From Firmicutes bacterium UBA5499 (GTDB lineage Bacteria > Bacillota > DTU084): DNA of 5,234 nt. The position numbers were made by a program, and so were the translations under genes. Of the stretch, positions 1-5,234 are shown one piece after another; position 1 is the stretch's first letter, and each line of letters opens with the position of its first letter. The notes beneath the pieces were generated by a model that searched no databases, was not told where the DNA came from, and worked only from the letters and a program-made list of their open reading frames with translations. The stretch is from the NCBI GenBank assembly GCA_002426275.1, contig DIPB01000152.1, positions 1 to 5,234 of the forward strand. The letters are read 5' to 3'.

Positions 1-51
1 AGAACAGGATGTTTTGTTTTTTTTTTTGTTTTCTCTCCTCTCGCGCGCGCC
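1..51. repeat. Low-complexity sequence at the window edge, probable assembly artefact
   Basis: This stretch has an 11-T run at 17-27, a second T4 run at 29-32, a pure CT tract at 33-42 and an alternating CG tract at 42-50. It resembles nothing else in the window. It sits where the second repeat copy has normal coding sequence for the N-terminal half of the JR domain. The simplest reading is unreliable sequence at a contig end. A real recombination scar that cut off the gene's 5' end is possible but less likely. Confidence 0.55.
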
Positions 52-419
52 TTTTATCCGAAAATAGGTTTGTGGAATATCAGCTCATCCCTCCGCTGGG
101 AGAATTGCAGGCCGGAAATCGCATCGGCATGTGGGTGAAAGCTAAAGGTGAACCTTACAATCTGCGCGTGAGGATTATCGATCGCAGCGGCGAGACTTTT
201 CAAAGCCCTCCGTTGCTTGAAGGTTCGCCCAATGCCGCCTGGACATATGTCACAGGGCTGCCGGCAGATAGCTGGGGGCACTGGGGCGGCGATAAGAACG
301 GCAAGATCGATTATCCTGCCCGTCTCATTGCCTTGCTGATCGATAAGACTGACAAAAGCGCCTCGTACCAGACCAAAGGTTTTTTCTATGTGGATGATCT
401 TTCTGTGGTATCAGATTGA
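9..419 (+). CDS. Jelly-roll CBM-like domain protein, 3' part only (5' end missing or corrupt)
   Basis: The reliable part, from about base 57, encodes the C-terminal two thirds of a beta-jelly-roll domain resembling galactose-binding/CBM-like domains. It is almost the same protein as residues 81-193 of the next gene: about 6 substitutions in 113 residues. Shared landmarks are the I-G-M-W-V-K-A strand, SWGHWGGDKNGKIDYP, and a closing F-Y-V-D-D-L strand. The frame stops with TGA at 417-419 just after that last strand, so this copy has no C-terminal CpD module. The frame stays open to base 9, but the peptide before about residue 17 comes from the low-complexity edge, lacks a ribosome binding site and matches nothing in the paralogue. 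The ATG at 9 is therefore probably not the true start. The complete gene likely had a signal peptide and an N-terminal half like its neighbour. Role inferred: a secreted ligand- or glycan-binding protein. Confidence 0.6.
   Translation: MFCFFFCFLSSRARLLSENRFVEYQLIPPLGELQAGNRIGMWVKAKGEPYNLRVRIIDRSGETFQSPPLLEGSPNAAWTYVTGLPADSWGHWGGDKNGKIDYPARLIALLIDKTDKSASYQTKGFFYVDDLSVVSD
63..400 (+). repeat. Long direct repeat, copy 1 (JR domain segment)
   Basis: This segment pairs with 699-1036 at a constant offset of 636 bp (212 codons) with no indel. I count about 20 mismatches in 338 bp, roughly 94% identity: about 11 synonymous changes and 9 base changes that together alter six residues. Bases 96-185 are identical in both copies. 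Similarity ends sharply just after 400, where this copy soon meets a stop and copy 2 continues. The left border is hidden by the low-complexity edge. Confidence 0.92.
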
Positions 420-441
420 GAAGAAAATCATCGCATTTTTG

Positions 442-448
442 AAAGGAG
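442..448 (+). promoter_or_regulatory. Ribosome binding site AAAGGAG for the GTG start at 459
   Basis: AAAGGAG lies 10 nt before GTG at 459-461, inside the 39-nt gap after the previous stop. It supports the non-ATG start, which puts a normal n-region (M-K-K-T) on the signal peptide. Confidence 0.75.
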
Positions 449-458
449 CGGCGGCAGA

Positions 459-1307
459 GTGAAAAAAACGATCAGCTGTTTTTTGGTTGCTATTCTATTC
501 GAGTGCCTGGCGGTAATGGCGCAAGAAAAATGGGACGGCTCATTTATGGCACTGGATTTTGAGCGAGCGGTCACCGTCAAAACAGGCGGCGGAGGAAATT
601 GTGTTGGTTCTTTTCAGCGAACGGATGCAGAAAAGAAGAACGGACAGTTTAGCGGTAAATTGAATTTCGATTTCACCAGCTCCGGAGAGGTATACCGAAA
701 TAGGTACGTGGAATATCAGCTCATCCCCCCACTGGGAGAATTGCAGGCCGGAAATCGCATCGGCATGTGGGTGAAAGCTAAAGGTGAACCTTACAATCTG
801 CGCGTGAGGATTATCGATCGCTGCGGCGAGACGTTTCAAAGCCCTCCTTTGCTTGCGGGTTCGCCCGCTGCCGCCTGGACGTATGTCACAGGGCTGCCGG
901 CAAATAGCTGGGGCCACTGGGGCGGCGATAAGAACGGCAAGATCGATTATCCTGCTCGTCTCATCGCCCTGGTGATCGATAAGACTGATAAAAGCGCCTC
1001 TTACCAGACCAAAGGTTTTTTCTATGTGGATGATCTCAGCTTTATTACCATAGGTCAAGGGGAGTTTGCAGGTAGACTGACAGATCATGCCGGTGCGGCT
1101 TTGGCGAACGCGGAGATCAAGGTTTTCAACGAGGAAACGTTAATCAGGACAATTCATACAGACGAGCGGGGAATGTATTCTCTGCGTCTACCGCTTGGTA
1201 CATATCCGGTTGTGATCAGTAAGGATGGCTACCAAACACAGAAACTCGAGATTAGAATTACAAGCAATTCAATTACAGAGAGAAACTTGAGTTTAAAGGG
1301 GGAGTAA
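459..1307 (+). CDS. Secreted protein with jelly-roll CBM-like domain and carboxypeptidase-regulatory-like module
   Basis: A 282-aa protein predicted to be exported, starting at GTG. Residues 1-21 form a Sec signal peptide: K2-K3, a hydrophobic core, and likely cleavage after V-M-A. Residues about 28-197 form a JR domain with the opening strand L-D-F-E, the motif GSFQRTDAEKK, an N-F-D-F-T strand, the loop SWGHWGGDKNGKIDYP (150-165 region) and a closing F-Y-V-D-D-L. This layout resembles CBM/galactose-binding-like domains attached to bacterial surface proteins and glycosidases. Residues about 200-282 form a carboxypeptidase-regulatory-like beta-sandwich: G-R-L-T-D, then A-L-A-N-A-E-I-K-V, then LPLGTYPVVISKDGYQT. 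No catalytic residues can be identified. It lies 39 nt after one paralogue and 3 nt before another, so co-expression is likely. The role, binding a surface or extracellular ligand, is inferred from domain type. The module calls are by eye. Confidence 0.85.
   Translation: MKKTISCFLVAILFECLAVMAQEKWDGSFMALDFERAVTVKTGGGGNCVGSFQRTDAEKKNGQFSGKLNFDFTSSGEVYRNRYVEYQLIPPLGELQAGNRIGMWVKAKGEPYNLRVRIIDRCGETFQSPPLLAGSPAAAWTYVTGLPANSWGHWGGDKNGKIDYPARLIALVIDKTDKSASYQTKGFFYVDDLSFITIGQGEFAGRLTDHAGAALANAEIKVFNEETLIRTIHTDERGMYSLRLPLGTYPVVISKDGYQTQKLEIRITSNSITERNLSLKGE
699..1036 (+). repeat. Long direct repeat, copy 2 (JR domain segment)
   Basis: This is the partner of 63-400 at about 94% identity. It lies inside the 282-aa gene and codes for residues 81 to 193. 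After 1036 this copy continues into a CpD module, whereas copy 1 reaches a stop. Protein differences from copy 1, copy 1 listed first: F to Y, S to C, E to A, N to A, D to N, L to V. Confidence 0.92.
1298..1304 (+). promoter_or_regulatory. Ribosome binding site GGGGGAG inside the end of the upstream gene
   Basis: GGGGGAG overlaps the last codons of the 282-aa gene and lies 6 nt before ATG at 1311. The upstream stop (1305-1307) is only 3 nt from this start, an arrangement typical of translational coupling. It favours 1311 over the in-frame ATG at 1338, which has a purine run directly against it and no spacer. Confidence 0.7.
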
Positions 1308-1310
1308 GGG

Positions 1311-3650
1311 ATGAGCACTGGGAAGAGCCGCTGGGAGATGCTTGCGATCATCGTTTTATCTTTTAGCCTGACAGCGCGCGCAGCCATCTTGGAAGGAACA
1401 GTGAAAAGTTATGTTGGCTCTCCGCTTGCAAACGCCACTGTTAAGGTTTTGCTGGGAGACGCGGAGATTCAGCGAACAAATTCCGATGCTGCTGGTGCGT
1501 ATCGGATAGAGGGCCTGGCAAGCGGGGAGTATGAGGTGGTTATTTTTCAAGACGGCTATCAGGGGGAAAGGACAGCCGTCAGTTTGGCCGCTGCGGATAG
1601 CTTGCAGGTGAATCAATTTCTTTTCCCCTTAGGGATTCAGCCTGAGAATGCATGCGATTTTGAAGGGGATATATCATTCAGAATCGCTCCCGGCAATAAA
1701 TGTAGCGGCTCATTTCAAAGGAGCGACGAAGAAAAGAAGCATGGCTCATACAGCGGTCAGTTTAACTTTGATTTCACTCAGACCGGCGCTGACGAGTATA
1801 AAGGAAGATATATCTCCTACGAGTTTTTAAATAGGCCGGGCGGAATCACAGAAGGCCAGCGGATTGCGTTTTGGATTAAGGCTGTAGGCGATCCTTACGG
1901 CGTATTGATTCGAGTCGTTGATAAAAATAATGAGACATATCAACCTGCGGATCTCATTGTAGGATCGACGGATGCAGGCTGGACGTTTGTCAGCGCCGTT
2001 CCCGCCACTAGCTGGGGACATTTCGGCGGCGATGGCAATAATAAATTGGATTATCCTTTGACTCTGCAGGCAATTCTTATTCAGAAAAATCGGGGAAGCG
2101 CTTCCTATCAGACGTCGGGCGCCTATTATCTAGATGATGTGATGATCATCGATTCGACCGTGAGGCACGGCGCTTTCGCCGCGCAAGTTTTGGATGACGG
2201 CACTGGCTTCCCTTTGGCAGGAGTCAACGTCCGGCTTTACGATCAGAGCCGCGGTTACGCGATTAGAGAAGCAGTTACCAGCTCTGACGGGAGGATTCTC
2301 CTGGAAAATCTTCCGGTTGGAACTTTTTGGGCTGAAATCCCCAAAGCAGGATATAAGACGCTCTGGCAAAAGATCCAGCTTAACGCTGACGAGATTACCA
2401 CCGTCTCTTTCCGGCTCCGGAATTCAGGTACACTGAGCGGGAAGGTGTACAATTCTCAGAACGTGCCGCTGGCTAGCGCTTTGGTGGCCTATCAGCGAGA
2501 AGAAGGCGGCAACTATCTGAGCTATACCGCCCCGGACGGCAGCTTCAGCCTGGCGAATATTGTCAGCGGCAGGGGGCAATTATTGGTTTATAATGAGGGC
2601 TTCAAGCTGGAGCGGAGGAGCGTGGAGTGTCTCCCTGACGAGACTGTGCAGTTAGGAGAGATAAAGTTGAGTCAAGCTCAGGATGATGTTGCGCCTAGTC
2701 CTGTGAGCGGGTCAGTGGCTGCGGACACTCCTTTGACGCTTAGGCTCGCTTGGACCGCTGCAAGCGACGATGTGGGACTTTTTCTCATTTATCGGGGAGC
2801 TAAAGAGAGCTTTCCCTGTACGCAGGAGACTTTGCTTGGCGTTTGCCTGCCGGAGGGTACGGCCATGCCGGGAACGGAGTACGAGTTTATCGATCGGCAG
2901 ATCAGCGAAATCAAGACCTTTTATTACGCAATCGTAGCCGTGGATCAAGACGGGAATCGCTCTCAACCATTTTATCTAGCGAAAAAACCGCTGTCTCCGT
3001 ATCCGCCGGCTGAGCCGGATAATGAACAAGGGGCTATTTTGGTCAATAACAAACCCATTTTTTCTTGGCTGCCTGTGGCGGGAGCGGAAAGGTACAGGCT
3101 GGAATTGGCTCGTGAAGCTGATTTCGAGGAAATAACTTTCGCTTTGGATAATATCCCCAATCTTGCGGACCAGGATAATCGCATTCGCTTTAACTTGGAT
3201 CAAAAGTTAAGCGAAGGGAAATGGTGGTGGCGCGCCTGCGCTGTTTTTCCCAGTGGGATTTGGAGCGATTATACGGAAATCGACAGCTTTGAAGTTGTAG
3301 ATACGGAAGCTGGCTTAGCCGTACCCTATTTGGCCATCAGCCCTGCGGCAATACAGCCCCACAGGGGAGCCCCGGAAGTGAAGATGCGTTTTGTCGTGGC
3401 CAGGACTGCGGAGCTCACTTTGAGGATTTTCAATCGACAAGGTCGATGCGTGAGAGAACTGCTCTCTGGAGATAGCTTTCAAGGGATTGAAGATGAAGGG
3501 GAAAACGAACTTCAGGAAGTGACATGGGACGGCCGCGATTCAAAGCAAAGGCCAGTGCCCAATGGGCTGTATTATGCACAGCTTCAAGTCCGCGAAGCAG
3601 GAGGCAATAGAGCAAAACAGATTGTGAAGAGGGTAGGAGTTTTCCGTTAA
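1311..3650 (+). CDS. Large modular surface protein: CpD, jelly-roll, CpD, CpD, FN3-like x2, FlgD-Ig-like C-terminus
   Basis: A 779-aa exported protein. Residues 1-24 are a signal peptide (cleavage likely after T-A-R-A). Residues 25-107 are a carboxypeptidase-regulatory-like module (L-E-G-T-V-K, then A-G-A-Y-R-I-E-G-L). Residues about 110-280 are a JR domain about 47% identical to the JR of the preceding gene over its last 115 residues, keeping GSFQRSDEEKK, SWGHFGGDGNNKLDYP and Y-Y-L-D-D-V. Residues about 284-370 and 371-455 are two more CpD modules. Residues about 458-560 are FN3-like, with F-Y-Y-A-I-V-A-V-D-Q-D-G-N-R-S. A proline-rich linker leads to a second FN3-like module (about 571-665, K-W-W-W-R-A-C-A-V). 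Residues about 675-779 resemble the FlgD-Ig domain at the C-terminus of sorted surface proteins: A-E-L-T-L-R-I-F-N-R-Q-G-R, then V-T-W-D-G-R-D, then P-V-P-N-G-L-Y-Y-A. No enzyme domain is seen. Role inferred: an outer-surface scaffold or adhesin, with its CTD used for sorting or anchoring. Confidence 0.85.
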   Translation: MSTGKSRWEMLAIIVLSFSLTARAAILEGTVKSYVGSPLANATVKVLLGDAEIQRTNSDAAGAYRIEGLASGEYEVVIFQDGYQGERTAVSLAAADSLQVNQFLFPLGIQPENACDFEGDISFRIAPGNKCSGSFQRSDEEKKHGSYSGQFNFDFTQTGADEYKGRYISYEFLNRPGGITEGQRIAFWIKAVGDPYGVLIRVVDKNNETYQPADLIVGSTDAGWTFVSAVPATSWGHFGGDGNNKLDYPLTLQAILIQKNRGSASYQTSGAYYLDDVMIIDSTVRHGAFAAQVLDDGTGFPLAGVNVRLYDQSRGYAIREAVTSSDGRILLENLPVGTFWAEIPKAGYKTLWQKIQLNADEITTVSFRLRNSGTLSGKVYNSQNVPLASALVAYQREEGGNYLSYTAPDGSFSLANIVSGRGQLLVYNEGFKLERRSVECLPDETVQLGEIKLSQAQDDVAPSPVSGSVAADTPLTLRLAWTAASDDVGLFLIYRGAKESFPCTQETLLGVCLPEGTAMPGTEYEFIDRQISEIKTFYYAIVAVDQDGNRSQPFYLAKKPLSPYPPAEPDNEQGAILVNNKPIFSWLPVAGAERYRLELAREADFEEITFALDNIPNLADQDNRIRFNLDQKLSEGKWWWRACAVFPSGIWSDYTEIDSFEVVDTEAGLAVPYLAISPAAIQPHRGAPEVKMRFVVARTAELTLRIFNRQGRCVRELLSGDSFQGIEDEGENELQEVTWDGRDSKQRPVPNGLYYAQLQVREAGGNRAKQIVKRVGVFR
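1638..2150 (+). repeat. Diverged third copy of the jelly-roll domain (protein-level repeat)
   Basis: This segment encodes residues 110-280 of the 779-aa protein. By manual alignment about 54 of 115 residues match the JR domain of the upstream gene. The most conserved part is the S-W-G-H-(W/F)-G-G-D loop through D-Y-P, then S-A-S-Y-Q-T. Nucleotide identity is far below that of the two upstream copies, so this duplication is older. Confidence 0.85.
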
Positions 3651-3660
3651 GTTCACAGAT

Positions 3661-3667
3661 GAGGAGG
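3661..3667 (+). promoter_or_regulatory. Ribosome binding site GAGGAGG for the start at 3679
   Basis: GAGGAGG lies 11 nt before ATG at 3679 in the 28-nt gap. A second purine run, AAAGGA at 3672-3677, is too close to the start to serve as the main site. There is no room for a terminator, which fits read-through from the 779-aa gene. Confidence 0.65.
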
Positions 3668-3678
3668 AACGAAAGGAA

Positions 3679-4428
3679 ATGAAACGACAGAAAACATATC
3701 TCCTGTTAATTATCCTCAGCTTATGCCTTGGCTTTTGCTCTGCCCAAGCAACAAGCCCAGATGGAGCCGGTGGGTATTTTGCAAACCCGGCAAAATTGGG
3801 CGCGGTTGAAGGGAGAGAAGTTTTGTTGGGGAAAAACGATCCCTTCGGCTGGGGCGACAGCGAGCTGCAATATTCTTTTTTGTGGGGTACGCCCAAAGTG
3901 GGCATGGGATTAGAGTACAGCGCTTTTCAGGCTTTCGATTATGATTACCGGGAGAGAAAATACGCTTTAGGTTTTGGCAAAAAGGTGACGCAGCATTTTA
4001 GCGTGGGCGCGGGAGTGAGCTTTGAGTCTATCCGCTCGCTGGAAAACGCCTCAGGTTCCTTTGGCAGTTTAGGCGTTCTTTACCAGAGCGGCAGGCTGGA
4101 GACCGGACTTGCCTATCAGCACTTTGGAAGGTACAGTTGGTCAACGAAAAGTAAACAAGCTGTTCCGGGCGAATTGCAGGCTAGCCTCAAGATTCAGCAT
4201 ACAGAAAAGCTAGCTTACCTGTTCGGCCATTCTTCAGCGGTTCCTCGGAAGATAACATCAGCCATCCGGTGGCTGCCGATCACCGGACTGGCGCTGCAAT
4301 TGGAAGATGGAGCTTCAGGTCTGCAATTTGGCTTGAGTTTAAGTACGCGCGGCGTGGCTATAAATTATTCGCTGGCTCAATCGGATTTAGGGATCGGCAG
4401 CCAGCTGACGCTGGGGTTCAAGCTATAA
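3679..4428 (+). CDS. Probable outer-membrane beta-barrel protein, PorV/UPF0164-like
   Basis: A 249-aa protein with a signal peptide at residues 1-22 or 1-24 (M-K-R-Q-K, a leucine/isoleucine-rich core, then C-S-A or A-Q-A). The mature part begins S-P-D-G-A-G-G-Y-F-A-N-P-A-K-L-G, a pattern like the N-terminus of PorV/UPF0164 and FadL-like barrels, where N-P-A follows a short glycine-rich stretch. The rest is alternating polar/hydrophobic strands rich in G, Y, F and S, such as K-Y-A-L-G-F-G-K-K, F-S-V-G-A-G-V-S-F and L-E-T-G-L-A-Y-Q-H-F. It ends with the two-strand pattern V-A-I-N-Y-S-L, then L-G-I-G-S-Q-L-T-L-G-F-K-L, also typical of PorV-type proteins. It is shorter than most of that family (usually about 300 residues or more), so it may be a reduced member or another small barrel. 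The gene follows the FlgD-CTD protein by 28 nt. An export or anchoring role is inferred from that neighbour. Confidence 0.7.
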   Translation: MKRQKTYLLLIILSLCLGFCSAQATSPDGAGGYFANPAKLGAVEGREVLLGKNDPFGWGDSELQYSFLWGTPKVGMGLEYSAFQAFDYDYRERKYALGFGKKVTQHFSVGAGVSFESIRSLENASGSFGSLGVLYQSGRLETGLAYQHFGRYSWSTKSKQAVPGELQASLKIQHTEKLAYLFGHSSAVPRKITSAIRWLPITGLALQLEDGASGLQFGLSLSTRGVAINYSLAQSDLGIGSQLTLGFKL

Positions 4429-4442
4429 AAGAAAACAACGCC

Positions 4443-4450
4443 GGGAGGGG
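4443..4450 (+). promoter_or_regulatory. Ribosome binding site GGGAGGGG for the GTG start at 4456
   Basis: GGGAGGGG lies 5 nt before GTG at 4456-4458. The ATG at 4454-4456 is followed directly by TGA in its own frame and cannot be the start. The site therefore decides for GTG. Confidence 0.7.
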
Positions 4451-4455
4451 TAGAT

Positions 4456-5234
4456 GTGAGAGCTAAGCGAAGGGTATTATATTTACTGCTGGCAATAGCT
4501 TGCCTGTTCGTCAACGGAAAAGGAGAAGCGGCGAATTGGGAAGTACATGGGAGAATAGTGCCGGTGATCTATTATACGCCGGAAGAGTGGCTGTTGGCCG
4601 GTCAAGATGTCGTTCTGGGCATCTCAACTTGGGCAAACATCGGTAACAGCAGACTTTCCATTTCTATGAACGGCCTGGATGTAAGGTGGAAGTCTACGCC
4701 ATTTGCTAATTCTTTGCCCAGCTTCAATACTGGCATTTGGGATTTGACGTTGACCATGACTGGAAAGTTAACGGAAAAAACGAAGCCGGTCACCATGGGC
4801 ATAGGTATCTTAAGTTTGAATTATTCTCCCTACACCATCAGAACCGGCACTACTGGGAATCCCTATAAAAGAGGGATTTCTCTTTCCGGGTTAAATTGGG
4901 GGAAACAAAATCGGTTGGATGCGTTTGCGCTTTGGGATGGAAGTCAAACCAAGATGGCCTATGGAACAAAAGCTCAGCTTAAGTGGAGAACTGGCACGCT
5001 CACCCCCATTTTAGTGGTGTATCAAGAAGGGGGGCTCACAGATTCTGAAGGCGTTAAGACTTTTCAGCTCTCAAAAGTGGAGAAGGTCAGCGAGCTAGAT
5101 CTGACGCAGTCCGTAGGGCCGGTGAAACTCAATGTCATCGCGGCGCAGCAGGAGAAAACAGGCGCCGAGCCTGCCTCGATTTTCGATTTGAAAACATCAT
5201 ACCAGATTAACAATTATGTTGGGATTTCAGGCGG
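4456..5234 (+). CDS. Exported protein of unknown family, probable outer-membrane beta-barrel (3' end outside window)
   Basis: A frame open from GTG at 4456 to the right edge gives 259 codons without a stop. The peptide starts M-R-A-K-R-R, then a hydrophobic core (V-L-Y-L-L-L-A-I-A-C-L-F-V), and likely cleavage after G-K-G-E-A at about residue 25. The mature part is a series of alternating hydrophobic/polar strands with aromatic residues, including S-R-L-S-I-S-M-N-G-L-D-V-R-W, T-G-I-W-D-L-T-L-T-M-T-G-K and P-V-T-M-G-I-G-I-L-S-L-N-Y. Next come N-P-Y-K-R-G-I-S-L-S-G-L-N-W-G and R-L-D-A-F-A-L-W-D-G. This looks like an outer-membrane barrel in which paired strands are built around short turns; I do not recognise a named family. 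The A-I-A-C near the signal core is a poor lipobox, because the residues after Cys stay hydrophobic. It starts 27 nt after the upstream barrel gene, so it is likely in the same operon. Function unknown; a porin-like or envelope structural role is a guess. Confidence 0.75.
   Translation, partial: MRAKRRVLYLLLAIACLFVNGKGEAANWEVHGRIVPVIYYTPEEWLLAGQDVVLGISTWANIGNSRLSISMNGLDVRWKSTPFANSLPSFNTGIWDLTLTMTGKLTEKTKPVTMGIGILSLNYSPYTIRTGTTGNPYKRGISLSGLNWGKQNRLDAFALWDGSQTKMAYGTKAQLKWRTGTLTPILVVYQEGGLTDSEGVKTFQLSKVEKVSELDLTQSVGPVKLNVIAAQQEKTGAEPASIFDLKTSYQINNYVGISG

Noticed and set aside
849..962. The G-D-K-N-G-K-I-D stretch as a dockerin calcium loop, hinting at a cellulosome.
   Set aside because: There is no second duplicated loop and no helical segment after it, and the stretch lies inside a beta-rich domain. 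No cohesin-like domain is seen in the window.
540..1088. A 182-codon open frame on the minus strand across the second JR copy, with a matching shorter one at 54-281 across the first.
   Set aside because: Both are antisense to the well-supported JR coding sequence. They are similar to each other only because the DNA is repeated. Neither has a clear ribosome binding site or a recognisable protein pattern.
3659..3682. A tiny frame, ATG to TGA (7 codons), overlapping the start of the 249-aa gene by ATGA, which could act as a coupling leader peptide.
   Set aside because: It has no ribosome binding site of its own, and its sequence is simply the GAGGAGG and AAAGGA purine runs read as codons. Chance is the better explanation.
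3679..3744. A possible lipoprotein signal in the 249-aa protein (cysteines at residues 16 and 20).
   Set aside because: The residues before each Cys (L-S-L and L-G-F) break the lipobox rule of a small residue at -1. A normal signal peptidase I site follows (C-S-A or A-Q-A).
3540..3905. A 121-codon minus-strand frame spanning the junction of the 779-aa and 249-aa genes.
   Set aside because: It runs antisense through the FlgD-Ig-like end and the signal peptide of the barrel gene, both of which have convincing protein features. It shows no domain of its own.
4269..4466. A 65-codon frame on the + strand overlapping the end of the 249-aa gene and the start of the next.
   Set aside because: It is out of frame with two genes that have signal peptides and ribosome binding sites, and the peptide is not recognisable.

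Overview
The window looks like part of one co-directional operon, all on the + strand, encoding secreted and outer-envelope proteins. It holds five protein genes: the first has a damaged 5' end and the last runs off the right edge. Gaps are short (39, 3, 28 and 27 nt), most starts have a purine-rich ribosome binding site, and no terminator-like hairpin is visible between genes. There are no RNA genes, CRISPR arrays, transposases or recognisable enzymes.

The host is probably a bacterium with an outer membrane, from the FCB superphylum or one of the uncultured candidate phyla with similar envelopes. The reasons are a FlgD-type immunoglobulin-like C-terminal domain on a large modular surface protein, carboxypeptidase-regulatory-like beta-sandwich modules, fibronectin-type-III-like modules, and two adjacent genes that look like outer-membrane beta-barrels (one with a PorV/UPF0164-like pattern). 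Base composition looks close to 50% GC by eye. The phylum cannot be fixed from this window.

Layout. Bases 1-51 are low-complexity sequence (an 11-T run, a CT run, a CG repeat) and look like a contig-end artefact or a break. About 57-419 is the 3' end of a gene for a jelly-roll, carbohydrate-binding-module-like (JR) domain. 459-1307 is a secreted 282-aa protein whose JR domain repeats the first at about 94% nucleotide identity, at an exact offset of 636 bp, followed by one carboxypeptidase-regulatory-like (CpD) module. 1311-3650 is a 779-aa secreted protein ordered CpD, JR (diverged, about 47% identical), CpD, CpD, FN3-like, FN3-like, FlgD-Ig-like. 3679-4428 is a short PorV/UPF0164-like barrel. 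4456 to the end is a GTG-started, signal-peptide-bearing protein of unknown family that is probably also a beta-barrel.

Inference on how they work together: the three JR proteins form a paralogous series of increasing modular complexity, probably binding glycan or other ligand at the surface. The largest has the type of C-terminal domain used for sorting or anchoring at the outer membrane, and the two barrel genes may supply the export or anchoring partner. No catalytic domain is visible, so adhesion, matrix building or substrate capture fits better than degradation.
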